Notes under the pieces: model-generated
Told to the model about the DNA's origin: nothing
What the model saw: the letters and a program-made list of their open reading frames with translations, nothing else
The model's database searches: none
Part shown: piece by piece, positions 43,300 to 51,355 of the stretch
Layout: the number at the start of each line of letters is the position of its first letter
How positions within the stretch are numbered: the stretch's first letter is position 1
Program-made: the position numbers and the translations under genes
From: Armatimonadetes bacterium UBA1398
Lineage (GTDB): Bacteria; Armatimonadota; Zipacnadia; UBA1398
Direction: 5' to 3'
NCBI GenBank assembly: GCA_002305165.1
Contig: DBQI01000023.1
Coordinates: forward strand, 62,001-126,000
Length of the DNA stretch: 64,000 nucleotides

Positions 43300-43821
43300 C
43301 TAAGCGGCCTCCTCCTTCTGCGTCTTGATCTCATCCAGCGCGTATACGAGCTGTGAAACGACCCCATGGAGGGCATAGACGAGCCCTGAAATGGGTCCTT
43401 GTAGCCCTGCGACGAGCCCCGATAGCAGCTCCTCGCGCGTCGGCGCCTTCGACAGTGCCTCGACGCCAGCGCTATCCAGCGGTGCGCCGTCCAGCACACC
43501 CCCATGGAGCAGCAGAGCGGGCTTCTTCTTGGCGAACTCCGTAAGAGCCTTGGCGGCAGCCGAGGGCTCGCCGTCGAACACGATCGCGCACGGGCCATCC
43601 AGAATCTCGGATACAGGCTCCGCGGGCGTTCCCTTCGCGGCCAGCCGGAACAGAGTGTTCTTGATGATGCGCATGGACGCTCCAGGCGCCTTGAGTTGCG
43701 CTCTCAGCGTCTGAAGATCGGTCACTTTGAGGCCCCGGTAGCCCACGAGCAGCACCGTGTTGCGCTCCGAGAGGAGCGCATTCAGCTCTTCTACAGCCTT
43801 CTCTTTCGCGGCGGTCGGCAT
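43300..43821 (-). CDS. rplJ: 50S ribosomal protein L10
   Basis: A 173-residue L10, base of the stalk and holder of L7/L12 dimers. It opens with KEKAVEELNALLSERNTVLL, VGYRGLKVTDLQTLRAQLK, IIKNTLFRLAAKGT and ends with a helical, L12-binding tail (LVYALDEIKTQKEEAA). A near-perfect Shine-Dalgarno (AGGAGGTGA) precedes the ATG. It is preceded by an L10 leader RNA, so the L10-L12 complex probably represses its own mRNA. Confidence 0.98.
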   Translation of the reverse strand: MPTAAKEKAVEELNALLSERNTVLLVGYRGLKVTDLQTLRAQLKAPGASMRIIKNTLFRLAAKGTPAEPVSEILDGPCAIVFDGEPSAAAKALTEFAKKKPALLLHGGVLDGAPLDSAGVEALSKAPTREELLSGLVAGLQGPISGLVYALHGVVSQLVYALDEIKTQKEEAA

Positions 43822-43904
43822 TCATTCACCTCCTGCCCGACCTCAACGATCTGGTGGGCGGGCAACTCGCGTCCTCTGGTGGGTGACATCCACCCAGAAA
43901 CGTA

Positions 43905-43936
43905 ATCGCGAGAGCCCAAGGGCGGGCTCCCGCGAT
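43905..43936 (-). promoter_or_regulatory. Long hairpin between L10 leader and rplJ
   Basis: ATCGCGAGAGCCC (43905-43917) and GGGCTCCCGCGAT (43924-43936) form a 13-base stem with a single mismatch and a six-base loop. On the minus strand it is followed by TACGTTTCTGG. It lies between the L10 leader core and the gene, where an attenuator or RNase-processing hairpin would act. The T-run is short. Confidence 0.5.
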
Positions 43937-43944
43937 GAGATCGT

Positions 43945-44045
43945 CGGGTTGCTCCGTCCTCGGCGGGGAGGATTATGGCCTCACGGCCCCCCGCTGTCTA
44001 TGGCCGGCACGACCTCCAACCTAACTCGAGGCTGGAGATCGACTG
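43945..44045 (-). ncRNA. L10 (rplJL) leader, L10-L12 binding site
   Basis: Minus-strand sequence in the gap before rplJ carries the hallmarks of the L10 leader: ATAGACAGCGGGGGGCC, then the short GTGA loop, then CCATAATCC and GCCGAGGACGG. The stem GGGGCC/GGCC and the CCGGC kink region are at 43953-44020. Free L10-(L12)n binds it and blocks translation of both genes. Outer limits are approximate. Confidence 0.78.
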
Positions 44046-44062
44046 GTTGCGTCGGTTGTACC

Positions 44063-44782
44063 CTACCCCGCGAGACTTCGCGCCGTACCCACGTCCCTGG
44101 CGTTCGCGACGTCGATCCTCAGCCCAGGGCTCATCGTGGTCGCGAGGTAGACCTGGCGAACATATACACCCTTCAGGCTCGCAGGCCTGGCTGCTAGCAC
44201 GGCGGCCATTAGAGTCTGGAAGTTCTCCAGGAGCTTCTCCTTGTCGAACCCGATCTTGCCGAGCGGGACACTCATGTTCGACTGCCGATCGACCCGGTAC
44301 TCGACCTTACCGGCCTTGAGTTGGGTGACAGCCTCGCCCACGTCCTCGGTGGCGGTGCCGGACTTCTTGTTCGGCATCCGAGGGCCCAGCGTTCTACCAA
44401 GCTTGCCGACATCCTTCATCATGTCCACATGCGCGACCAGTACGTCGAAGTCGCTCCAGCCGTTCTGGATGTCCTCGATGAGATCATCGTCGCCCACACG
44501 GTCCGCACCTGCCTGCTCGGCCTGAATGGCGGCCTCGCCCTTGGCGAAGACAGCGACCTTGACCGTCTTGCCCAAGCCATGAGGGAGCACGACCGTGCCG
44601 CGAATGTTCTCTTCGGCCTTCCGAGGGTCTACCCCGAGCCGCATGTTGAGGTCCAAGGTCTCCTCGAACTTGGTCGTTGCCAAGGACTTGAGTAGGTCCA
44701 GGGCCTCGCCTACCGTGTAGTAGCGGCCCTTGTCGACCTGTTCGAGTAGAGCCCGGTATCGCTTTGAGTGCTTGCGTGCCAT
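44063..44782 (-). CDS. rplA: 50S ribosomal protein L1
   Basis: A 239-residue L1: KHSKRYRALLEQVDKGRYYT, VDPRKAEENIRGTVVLPHG and the signature DFDVLVAHVDMMKDVGKLGR, then LGPRMPNKKSGT. C-terminus ends VANARDVGTARS, slightly longer than usual. It forms the mobile L1 stalk and in other bacteria can repress the rplKA mRNA. Start has GGAG just before the ATG. Located 36 bases after rplK. Confidence 0.98.
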   Translation of the reverse strand: MARKHSKRYRALLEQVDKGRYYTVGEALDLLKSLATTKFEETLDLNMRLGVDPRKAEENIRGTVVLPHGLGKTVKVAVFAKGEAAIQAEQAGADRVGDDDLIEDIQNGWSDFDVLVAHVDMMKDVGKLGRTLGPRMPNKKSGTATEDVGEAVTQLKAGKVEYRVDRQSNMSVPLGKIGFDKEKLLENFQTLMAAVLAARPASLKGVYVRQVYLATTMSPGLRIDVANARDVGTARSLAG

Positions 44783-44818
44783 CTCCAGTATCGCCCCTCT
44801 TCCGCGTGATACTCGGCG

Positions 44819-45241
44819 CTAGTCCACCACGATGACGCCCATGTTGCGGGCTGTCCCCTGGAGGGTGCGCATGGCCATCTCGACGTCATCCGTGTTCAGG
44901 TCGGGGAGTTTGCGTTCCGCAATCGCCCGAAGCTGCGCGCGGGTGATGCGGCCCACGATCTCCTTGCGCCCCGTCGGGGACCCCTTGTCGATCTTGGCCG
45001 CCTGCTTCACGAGGGCTGAGGCCGGCGATACCTTGGTGATGAAGGTGAACGAGCGGTCCTGGAAGATGGTGATCTCGACCGGCACGATCTCGCCGGCCAT
45101 GCTGGCGGTCTTCTCGTTGTAGGCCTTGATGAACTCCATCATGTTGATGCCGTGCTGACCCAGAACGGGGCCAACAGGCGGCGCCGGCGTGGCCTGACCC
45201 GCCGGAAGCTGGAGTTTGACCAGTGCCATCACTTTCTTCAA
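44819..45241 (-). CDS. rplK: 50S ribosomal protein L11
   Basis: A 140-residue L11. The open frame reaches back to 45361, but starting at the TTG at 45241 gives KKVMALVKLQLPAGQATPAP, the usual L11 N-terminus and length, and places AAGGGAG eight bases upstream. It continues with PVGPVLGQHGINMMEFIKAY, SFTFITKVSPASALVKQAA, VGRITRAQLRAIAERKLPDL and ends RNMGVIVVD. Binds the GTPase centre of 23S rRNA. The unusual start codon may lower expression relative to neighbours. Confidence 0.95.
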   Translation of the reverse strand: MKKVMALVKLQLPAGQATPAPPVGPVLGQHGINMMEFIKAYNEKTASMAGEIVPVEITIFQDRSFTFITKVSPASALVKQAAKIDKGSPTGRKEIVGRITRAQLRAIAERKLPDLNTDDVEMAMRTLQGTARNMGVIVVD

Positions 45242-45367
45242 CCTACGTGCTCCCTTCACTCCCCCGCATGGTCCCTTGGTCGACCATCGAGGTTCGAACG
45301 TGTCGGGACGGGCCTGCTGCCCGTACACCGCAAACGGCCGGCACAATGCCGGCCATCTCACTGCCGC

Positions 45368-45910
45368 TTAGAGCTTCTCTACCTGCGCGTAGTCCAGCTC
45401 CACGGGCGTCTCACGACCGAAGATCTCGATCCGGACCCGGAGCTTCTCGCGCGATGGGTAGACCTCCTCAACCTTACCGTGGAACTCCGTGAAGGGCTCG
45501 GTGAGGACCATTACGGTATCGCCCTTCTCGAACCTCGGCTTGATCTTCATCGGCTCATCACCGATGGACTGCAGAATGGACTCAGCCTCCGCGGGAGTCA
45601 GCGGCACAGGCCGCCGCCCCCCTCCCACGAAGCCCGTCACACCAGCGGTATTGCGGAGGCTCGTCCAGGTCTCGTCATCAAGGACCATCTCCACAAGCAC
45701 GTAGCCCGGGTAGACCTTCCGCCGGATGGTCTTCTTCCGGCCCTGGACCATGCGGGTCTCTTCCTCCATCGGTACCTCGACGCGGAAGACCCGATCATCC
45801 AGCCCCGACGCCTGGACCATGCGCTCGATGTTCGCCTTGACTTTGGACTCCTGGCCGGTGTGCGTGTAGATCACGTACCAGCCGCGTCGTCCTTGACCGA
45901 AGGAGCTCAC
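45368..45910 (-). CDS. nusG: Transcription elongation/antitermination factor NusG
   Basis: A 180-residue NusG: NGN domain (GWYVIYTHTGQESKVKANIE, RRKVYPGYVLVEMVLDDETW, NTAGVTGFVGGGRRPVPLT) and a C-terminal KOW domain (FEKGDTVMVLTEPFTEFHGK, VEEVYPSREKLRVRIEIFGR). It couples RNA polymerase with the ribosome or Rho. The order secE-nusG-rplK-rplA is the universal one. Confidence 0.98.
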   Translation of the reverse strand: MSSFGQGRRGWYVIYTHTGQESKVKANIERMVQASGLDDRVFRVEVPMEEETRMVQGRKKTIRRKVYPGYVLVEMVLDDETWTSLRNTAGVTGFVGGGRRPVPLTPAEAESILQSIGDEPMKIKPRFEKGDTVMVLTEPFTEFHGKVEEVYPSREKLRVRIEIFGRETPVELDYAQVEKL

Positions 45911-45937
45911 ACGAACTTCCCCCTCAGGGAAGAGCCG

Positions 45938-46192
45938 CTACATGATGGAACGGCCGTGGGTGCCGTAGAGATCAAGCCACCCATCGGCGACCCACTGGAA
46001 GATCGCCTGGAACACGGCAATGAACGCCGCTACACTAACAATGACCGTCAGCACGAGAATGGTGTAGTGCTTCACTTCCTCGGCCGAAGGCCAGACCACC
46101 TCACGCAACTCATGCATCGCTTCCCGGAGGAAGCGCCGCGCGGAGCGGTACCAACCCACTATAAAGAACGGCTTCGCTGTTCCGCTAGCCAC
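45938..46192 (-). CDS. secE: Preprotein translocase subunit SecE
   Basis: An 84-residue single-span SecE. The amphipathic helix RFLREAMHELREVVWPSAEE is followed by the membrane helix TILVLTVIVSVAAFIAVFQAIF, the minimal SecE form. It clamps SecY. Start is GTG at 46192. Directly upstream of nusG (27 bases) and downstream of tRNA-Trp. Confidence 0.96.
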   Translation of the reverse strand: MASGTAKPFFIVGWYRSARRFLREAMHELREVVWPSAEEVKHYTILVLTVIVSVAAFIAVFQAIFQWVADGWLDLYGTHGRSIM

Positions 46193-46278
46193 GTGCCCGG
46201 TCCTAACCGCCGATAACGGCCGAGAGACTTGGGGGGACGAACCACGGCTCCAGGTGGAACCACACGAACAAGAACTGG

Positions 46279-46351
46279 CAGGCGAGACAGGACTTGAACC
46301 TGCAACCTACGGTTTTGGAGACCGTTGCTCTGCCAATTGAGCTACTCGCCT
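46279..46351 (-). tRNA. tRNA-Trp (CCA anticodon)
   Basis: Minus strand begins AGGCGAGTAGCTCAATTGG; the anticodon arm is ACGGT-CTCCAAA-ACCGT with anticodon CCA; the T arm is GCAGG-TTCAAGT-CCTGT. Acceptor arms AGGCGAG and CTCGCCT pair fully. 73 bases with G as discriminator; CCA is not encoded. The usual place is just before secE. Confidence 0.97.
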
Positions 46352-46358
46352 GCGGCCT

Positions 46359-46520
46359 CTAGTGACGCAACTTCGTCTCGACGTGATCCGTATGGCGCCG
46401 GTCCTTCTTGCAGAACTTCTTGAGCTTCAACTTGCTCTTGACGTTCTGCCGATTCTTCACCGTCACGTAATTGTACCGGCCACACTCACTGCAGGCAAGA
46501 ACGATCTTCTCGGCAGGCAT
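46359..46520 (-). CDS. rpmG: 50S ribosomal protein L33
   Basis: A 53-residue L33: EKIVLACSECGRYNYVTVKN, RQNVKSKLKLKKFCKKDRRH, T. The CxxC at residues 10-13 is present; the second pair is CKKD, so only three of the four zinc ligands are Cys. A CPRD version is also known in some bacillar L33, so this is a natural variant, not damage. Embedded between tRNA-Thr and tRNA-Trp, the common place next to secE. It is too short to be caught by a 60-codon limit. Confidence 0.94.
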   Translation of the reverse strand: MPAEKIVLACSECGRYNYVTVKNRQNVKSKLKLKKFCKKDRRHTDHVETKLRH

Positions 46521-46570
46521 TCGCCGTCACCCAATCCCTTCGGGCGGCGTCTCCGCGTAATCCTCAACGA

Positions 46571-46646
<76 letters not shown>

Positions 46647-46688
46647 GTCACCGAACGCAGTCCATCCGCGAGACCGCCGGATGGGAGT

Positions 46689-46774
46689 TGGTGGAGGGGG
46701 AGGGATTCGAACCCCCGTAGGCATACGCCACTGGGTTTACAGCCCAGCTCCATTAACCACTCGGACACCCCTCC
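46689..46774 (-). tRNA. tRNA-Tyr (GTA anticodon)
   Basis: Minus strand begins GGAGGGGTGTCCGAGTGG, a class II tRNA. The anticodon arm is CTGGG-CTGTAAA-CCCAG with anticodon GTA, followed by a long variable arm (GGCGTATGCC) and T arm GGG-TTCGAATCCC. Acceptor arms pair, and CCA is encoded. 86 bases. First RNA of the minus-strand translation operon. Confidence 0.97.
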
Positions 46775-46827
46775 ACGAGGCACCCATAGAAAAACTACGA
46801 CCGCACAAAGGCGGCCGCAGCATGGCT

Positions 46828-46856
46828 ATACTACCCATTCATCCCCGATGTGTAAA
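46828..46856 (-). promoter_or_regulatory. Sigma-70-type promoter for the tRNA-Tyr to rplL block
   Basis: On the minus strand TTTACA (46856-46851) is followed after exactly 17 bases by TAGTAT (46833-46828), 54 bases before tRNA-Tyr. This is close to TTGACA-17-TATAAT and lies in the AT-richer gap between the divergent tRNA operons. Confidence 0.65.
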
Positions 46857-46986
46857 GCCCCTTTCGCAACTCTCGCGTCAGGGGCTATAGCGACTCCGCT
46901 GCAAGGCCATCTATAGCTACGATACTCGCCTTCCCCCGACGGGGCAACCGGCGCCTGGAGATGAATGAGCTGTCGAGGTTCGGGTA

Positions 46987-47015
46987 TTGACCGCGAACGC
47001 GCGGACTGCTAACTT
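46987..47015 (+). promoter_or_regulatory. Sigma-70-type promoter for tRNA-His-hisZ-hisG
   Basis: TTGACC (46987-46992), 17-base spacer, TAACTT (47010-47015); predicted transcription start about 47022, 18 bases before tRNA-His. It is divergent from the promoter at 46828-46856. The rest of the 46775-47039 gap shows no gene. Confidence 0.65.
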
Positions 47016-47039
47016 GGTCGTTGTTCTGGAGATCGCCGT

Positions 47040-47117
47040 GGCGAGCGTCGCCCAGTTGGTCAAGGCGCCAGATTGTGGATCTGGAGATCACGGGTTCGAG
47101 TCCCGTCGCTCGCCCCA
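47040..47117 (+). tRNA. tRNA-His (GTG anticodon)
   Basis: Begins with the extra G-1 typical of tRNA-His (47040), acceptor GCGAGCG pairing with CGCTCGC, discriminator C opposite G-1, and encoded CCA. Anticodon arm is CCAGA-TTGTGGA-TCTGG, anticodon GTG; T arm is CGGG-TTCGAGT-CCCG. It ends about 97 bases before hisZ. Confidence 0.97.
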
Positions 47118-47213
47118 AACCCCATCAGACATCGCGCCCCGGCTAGCACTTCCTACCCGGGGCGTTTGTGTGCAACCCCTTGTGTCGCAACCCGATTGAG
47201 ATGGAGGGACACC

Positions 47214-48686
47214 GTGGCATCTAGAGACATCGGGGCGACCCAACTGACGCCCCCCAGAGGCACCATCGACTACCCGCCCCCCTCCCTAGCGGCCCTGTCA
47301 AGGGTCCTGGGTGCGCTTGAGAACGTGCTCGAACATGCTGGGTACCCGGCGGTCCGCACACCGATGTTCGAACGCTTCGGGCTCCTTGCCATGCGCGCCG
47401 GTGACGCAATTCGCCATTCCATGTTCACTTTCACCTCGGAGCGCGTGGAGTACGCGCTCCGGCCGGAGATGACCACGCCGATCGGTCGCATGGTGGCGTC
47501 TGGCCTGCTGACCGGCCCTCTGCCCCGTCGGGTCCGCTATGCCGCTCCCTGCTTCCGCTATGAGCGACCGGGCTCCCGCCGCCAGCGCGAATTCACCCAA
47601 GTCGGGGCGGAGCTGTTCGATTCACTCGCCCCCTGGGGCGACGTGGAGATGATCATCCTCGCGTCGGAGTGCGCTCGCGCCGTTGATGGCGACCGCATCC
47701 ACCTGCGGGTCGGTGACATCCGGGTCTTCGGCTCGCAACTGGCGGGCCTGAACGCCGAGGCCAGGGGCGTTGCGGCGAACCTCCTGAATGACGCCCTTGC
47801 GGTAGAAGCCCGCTGCGCGGGGTTGCGAGAGGTCGAGCGGGTGGATGACGCCCTCGCGACGTGGCTGCGGGACCTTGCCGCTGGGGTCTTTCGTCTACAG
47901 CAGCGCGTTGGCTCCCCGACCGACGAGACCATCGCGCTTCCGTCAGCCTACACGCCGGATACCGTGGCTGCCCTCGCCAGGGAGCTGCCCCGCGCCTCGC
48001 GCGACGCGACCCGCCTCGCGCTGGTGAGCATGGCCGGGCTCGACGAGGTTGTGGCGTCGCGTCTGGTTCACGGAACGACCATTCAAGGCACGATCGGGGA
48101 GGTCGCTGAGGCCGGGCGGTCGCTGTTTGGTGACAGTGCTGCCGAGGCTCTGGAGTCGCTACAGCAGGTCTGCGCCCTCGCTGACGCCGCTGGGGCGCGC
48201 AACGTGGAGGCGAGCCTTGGGGTTGCCCGCGGCCTTGAGTTCTACACGGGCACCGTGTTCGCCGTTGTCGTGCCGGAGGCACCCGGTGCGCCCGTGGTGG
48301 GCGGCGGCGGTCGGTACGACCACCTCATCGAGGAGTTGGGCGGGCCAAGTACCCCTGCGGTGGGCTTTGCGGTCGAGGTGGAGCAGATCCTGGCGCTGTT
48401 GGGTCACGAAATGGAGCGCCCAGAACCGGCCACGGTGGTGGTTGTGGCGGCGGAGCCCTCGGCCTGGGTGCGCGCCGCCGAGCTCTCCGGACGCCTTCGC
48501 GCCGCGGGACTCCGCGCTCCCCTACCCCAGCCTCACTCTCCCACGACGGCCGATGGTCCCGCGATCGTCGTCGCCTCCGAGGGGCCCTACCGTCTGATGC
48601 TGCGGGGCGAGACCTCGGAGGCGGCCGACTTCATCGCCCTGTTGACGCAACTGCGCGCGGTCTGTGAGACGGAGGCGCCTGAGTGA
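47214..48686 (+). CDS. hisZ: ATP phosphoribosyltransferase regulatory subunit HisZ (HisRS-like)
   Basis: A 490-residue HisRS-like class II fold. Start GTG at 47214, with GGAGGG five bases upstream; the frame itself opens inside tRNA-His. Motif 2 reads APCFRYERPGSRRQREFTQV (residues about 111-130). The histidine-binding motif, LVRGLDYY in HisRS, reads VARGLEFYTG; motif 3 is VGFAVEVEQIL. HisZ is a catalytically dead HisRS relative that activates short HisG by histidine sensing. Against typical HisZ (about 390) this one is longer, with about 90 extra residues (VVVVAAEPSAWVRAAELSGR) resembling an anticodon-binding fold. True HisRS seems unlikely given hisG four bases overlapping downstream, but cannot be excluded by eye. 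Confidence 0.82.
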   Translation: MASRDIGATQLTPPRGTIDYPPPSLAALSRVLGALENVLEHAGYPAVRTPMFERFGLLAMRAGDAIRHSMFTFTSERVEYALRPEMTTPIGRMVASGLLTGPLPRRVRYAAPCFRYERPGSRRQREFTQVGAELFDSLAPWGDVEMIILASECARAVDGDRIHLRVGDIRVFGSQLAGLNAEARGVAANLLNDALAVEARCAGLREVERVDDALATWLRDLAAGVFRLQQRVGSPTDETIALPSAYTPDTVAALARELPRASRDATRLALVSMAGLDEVVASRLVHGTTIQGTIGEVAEAGRSLFGDSAAEALESLQQVCALADAAGARNVEASLGVARGLEFYTGTVFAVVVPEAPGAPVVGGGGRYDHLIEELGGPSTPAVGFAVEVEQILALLGHEMERPEPATVVVVAAEPSAWVRAAELSGRLRAAGLRAPLPQPHSPTTADGPAIVVASEGPYRLMLRGETSEAADFIALLTQLRAVCETEAPE

Positions 48687-49447
48687 GCGACGAGACTATC
48701 CGACTGGCCCTGCCCAAGGGCAGTCTGCAGAAAGACACCACGAGGTTCCTGGCGGGCGGGGGCATCGTCGCCGAGGGATATGAGGACGGGCGCGACTACC
48801 GGCCCAAGGTCGACATCCCTTGGCTTGAGGTCAAGGTGCTTCGGCCCCAGGAGATCCCCATGTATGTGAGTCAGGGCTACTACGACGCCGGAATCACTGG
48901 TCTGGACTGGATCCTGGAGACACGCTCGGGCGACGAGGCCGAGGTCATGCTCGACTGCAACTACGGCCGGGTGGATATCGTGACTGCGGTCCCCGACTCG
49001 TGGGAGCATGTGAACAGTTTCGATGACCTGATGAACCTGCCCGATGAGGTGAGGATCTCCACGGAGTACATCAATCTCACCCAGGATGCGGTCCTACGCA
49101 CAACTGGGGTGGAGCCCACCGTGCTGACTCCGTGGTACTCCGTACGCCGGCACCGCTACTCCAATGTGGTGCTCATCCTGAGCTTCGGAGCCACGGAGGG
49201 CAAGCCGCCGGAGGACGCTGAGGCCGTCGTGGACAACACGGCCACGGGGAGCACCCTGCGCGCCAATCACCTGAAGATCATCGGCCATGTGCTGAGCGGA
49301 TCGACGGCCCGTCTGGTCGCAAACCGGGGGAGTCTGCACGATCCGGCCAAGGCTGAACTGCTGGACCAGTTGGCGGCGATGCTGGAGCAGTCGGCGGCGT
49401 TACCTGCCGGCGAAGCATCGGCTAGTCTCGGCACACATCTCGTATAG
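48683..49447 (+). CDS. hisG: ATP phosphoribosyltransferase HisG
   Basis: A 254-residue enzyme for the first step of histidine synthesis, ATP plus PRPP to phosphoribosyl-ATP. IRLALPKGSLQKDT opens the protein; LRPQEIPMYVSQGYYDAGIT is the family's substrate region. The PRPP-site part, often GSVExAPxxGLADxIVD, reads FGATEGKPPEDAEAVVDNTA and TGSTLRANHLKII, a variant seen in several HisG subfamilies. No C-terminal regulatory domain is evident beyond about residue 235, fitting a short form that depends on HisZ. The GTG start overlaps the hisZ stop (GTGA). Confidence 0.9.
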   Translation: MSDETIRLALPKGSLQKDTTRFLAGGGIVAEGYEDGRDYRPKVDIPWLEVKVLRPQEIPMYVSQGYYDAGITGLDWILETRSGDEAEVMLDCNYGRVDIVTAVPDSWEHVNSFDDLMNLPDEVRISTEYINLTQDAVLRTTGVEPTVLTPWYSVRRHRYSNVVLILSFGATEGKPPEDAEAVVDNTATGSTLRANHLKIIGHVLSGSTARLVANRGSLHDPAKAELLDQLAAMLEQSAALPAGEASASLGTHLV

Positions 49448-49468
49448 GTGGGGGACCCTGCCGGGCAA

Positions 49469-50437
49469 CTATAGGTGGCGGATCGCCTCCGCGGCCGTGC
49501 GGAGGCTAACAAGCGCGTCCGACTCCCTGAGCCGAGCGGTGGCGATGCAGTCACTCACTTGGTCGTGCGCCTCATCGTCCGGCAGCGTGGCGTGGAGCCG
49601 GGCGACACGGTGCATGGCCCCCGCTACCTCCAGGAACCGCTCGCGGGCCGTCGAGAAGCACGCCTGGGCTACCAGCCATTCGGTCTTGGTCTTCTCAAGG
49701 AACGCTCCCGCTCCGCAGCGCCGACGCGCCAGCCGCATGGCGACATCCACCAGGTCGCTCGATGCGACCTCACGGGGGTCTGTACGATCGTGCCACGCCT
49801 GCAGAGCCGCCCAGGCGTTCTCCCCAACCCTGTACCCGCTGAGTGTGCCAGCGGCAGAGGTGACCGCCGCCGCCATCCGGCGGATAGCTCGCCCCAGGGC
49901 TTCGCGGGTGGTGTGTGGGTAGGCAGGTTCCCGGCTCCTGGGCCCGATCGTCACGATCTCGAAGCAGAGCGGTCCGACATCGCTCACCTCGGCGATGTCG
50001 AGCCACGTGACCGCGTCACGCCAGACGCCCACAGTACGGCCGCCGGCGCGCAATCCGACGATCATGCCCCAATCGACTCCGCTGAGCCCGCGCGCCAGGA
50101 CAGGTCGCTTCTCGGATAGCTCGGCCCATGCCACGTCCAGTGCCTCCTCGGGGCCCGTGCCGCAGAGGATGCTGGGTGTGTACCCAAGAGCATCGAAGCC
50201 CTGGTGCAGGCTCACCGCCGAGAAGGGGTCCGGAGCGGGGTCCTCGGGTCTATCGCGCATTTCGAACCGGAAGACCTCCCCGCTCAGACCGCCCAGACGC
50301 TCGACGCTGCATCGTCCTCCCAAGGCCTTCAGCATGACCATCGCCCAGGCCAGGTGAGGAGCGCCGGTGACGCGGTCAGCGTCCTGTCCCGCCATGGCGG
50401 GGAGGGAGTGCCATGCGACGTGCACCCAGCCCTTCAT
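49469..50437 (-). CDS. Unknown protein coupled to pgeF
   Basis: A 322-residue protein I do not recognise. N-terminal half: LAWAMVMLKALGGRCSVERL, GGLSGEVFRFEMR, then DALGYTPSILCG and VLARGLSGVDWGMIVGLRAG, reminiscent in outline of BtrH-N/cysteine-peptidase-like folds, though no clear Cys-His pair is seen. C-terminal half is helical (ALGRAIRRMAAAVTSAAG, MHRVARLHATLPDDEAHDQV). Start at 50437 was taken because ATGA overlaps the pgeF stop; an in-frame upstream ATG at 50452 would overlap more. No signal peptide. Function unknown. Confidence 0.72.
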   Translation of the reverse strand: MKGWVHVAWHSLPAMAGQDADRVTGAPHLAWAMVMLKALGGRCSVERLGGLSGEVFRFEMRDRPEDPAPDPFSAVSLHQGFDALGYTPSILCGTGPEEALDVAWAELSEKRPVLARGLSGVDWGMIVGLRAGGRTVGVWRDAVTWLDIAEVSDVGPLCFEIVTIGPRSREPAYPHTTREALGRAIRRMAAAVTSAAGTLSGYRVGENAWAALQAWHDRTDPREVASSDLVDVAMRLARRRCGAGAFLEKTKTEWLVAQACFSTARERFLEVAGAMHRVARLHATLPDDEAHDQVSDCIATARLRESDALVSLRTAAEAIRHL

Positions 50438-51243
50438 AGGAGCATCCCCCACATCCGCCCCGTCTGACTACGATCGCGACGGTGTGAGTAGAACAGGTCA
50501 GCACGGGAGAAGGTGCACGCGCCGCTGTCAATGATCATGGCTTCCGCTACCCCGGCCCGCTGGAGCGCGACATAAGCGGCCATCCCGAGATCGAGGCTGA
50601 GGCTCCCGCCGGCTCGGCGGAGCACTCCATCACGCGCCTTGCTCCAGTGTTCGAAGGCGTCGAAGACCTCGGGTCCTACTTCATACGAGGTGCTTCTCAC
50701 GCAGGGCCCGATAGCTGCCATGAACTCGGACGGGCGCCTGCGCGTGAGTTGCTCAAGGGCCGCAACAGCCCTCTCGATGATGCCGGCTGCCGCTCCCCTC
50801 CACCCCGCATGCACCGCCGCGCCGGCGCCGGTCTCGGGGTCGGCGACGATGACGGGGGCGCAGTCCGCAACCTGGATTGCGAGGCAGGGGTAAGGCCCGG
50901 TCCTGAGCAGTGCGTCAGCCTCGCCCAAGACGTGTGCCTGAGCTCGGTCGCCGGACTCGAGGGCCTCGGGTGTAGCGACGAGCAGGCCCGTGCCGTGAAC
51001 CTGGGAGCACAGGGCCACATCCCCTGGACGGCGCTCCAACGATGCACAGAAGAGCACGCGGTTCCGCTCGGCTATGGACGGGTCAGCTTCGAGGTGCGGG
51101 GCCAGGTTCATGCTATCGAGAGGCGGCGGCGATCCGCCCCCGATGCGCGTCGAGAACACCGCCCGGGTTCGCCCCAATGCAGCCTCCAGCCGTGGGATCC
51201 CGTCGTTCTCGCACATGGTGATTGTGGTGGTTGCCGCGAGCAA
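50434..51243 (-). CDS. pgeF: Peptidoglycan editing factor PgeF / polyphenol oxidase-family (YfiH-like)
   Basis: A 269-residue YfiH/laccase-domain protein. Motifs: STRIGGGSPPPLDSMNLAPH, ALCSQVHGTG, EADALLRTGPYPCLAIQVAD with Cys in VADCAPV, VHAGWRGAA, AIGPCVRSTSYEVGPEVF and FYSHRRD, TGRMWG. The family removes misplaced L-Ser from UDP-MurNAc in cell-wall synthesis, and also has purine nucleoside activity. The His and Cys zinc ligands are present. The TTG at 51243 has GGTGAT eight bases before it; an ATG at 51216 is the alternative start. Confidence 0.92.
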   Translation of the reverse strand: MLAATTTITMCENDGIPRLEAALGRTRAVFSTRIGGGSPPPLDSMNLAPHLEADPSIAERNRVLFCASLERRPGDVALCSQVHGTGLLVATPEALESGDRAQAHVLGEADALLRTGPYPCLAIQVADCAPVIVADPETGAGAAVHAGWRGAAAGIIERAVAALEQLTRRRPSEFMAAIGPCVRSTSYEVGPEVFDAFEHWSKARDGVLRRAGGSLSLDLGMAAYVALQRAGVAEAMIIDSGACTFSRADLFYSHRRDRSQTGRMWGMLL

Positions 51244-51355
51244 GCTGGTCCATCACCCTATAGGCACACAGAAGCGAACGCAGCAACCCCGAGTAGAAGC
51301 ACCGTTGATCTGGTTCTGCTGTTCAGGCAGTCTCAACGAGCGGGACTAAGCCATC

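Noticed and set aside
46359..46520. L33 lacking its fourth zinc Cys
   Set aside because: A CxxD version occurs in some bacillar L33 proteins, so it is a known variant.
47073..47213. Start of hisZ inside tRNA-His
   Set aside because: Open frame by chance; GTG at 47214 has a good RBS.
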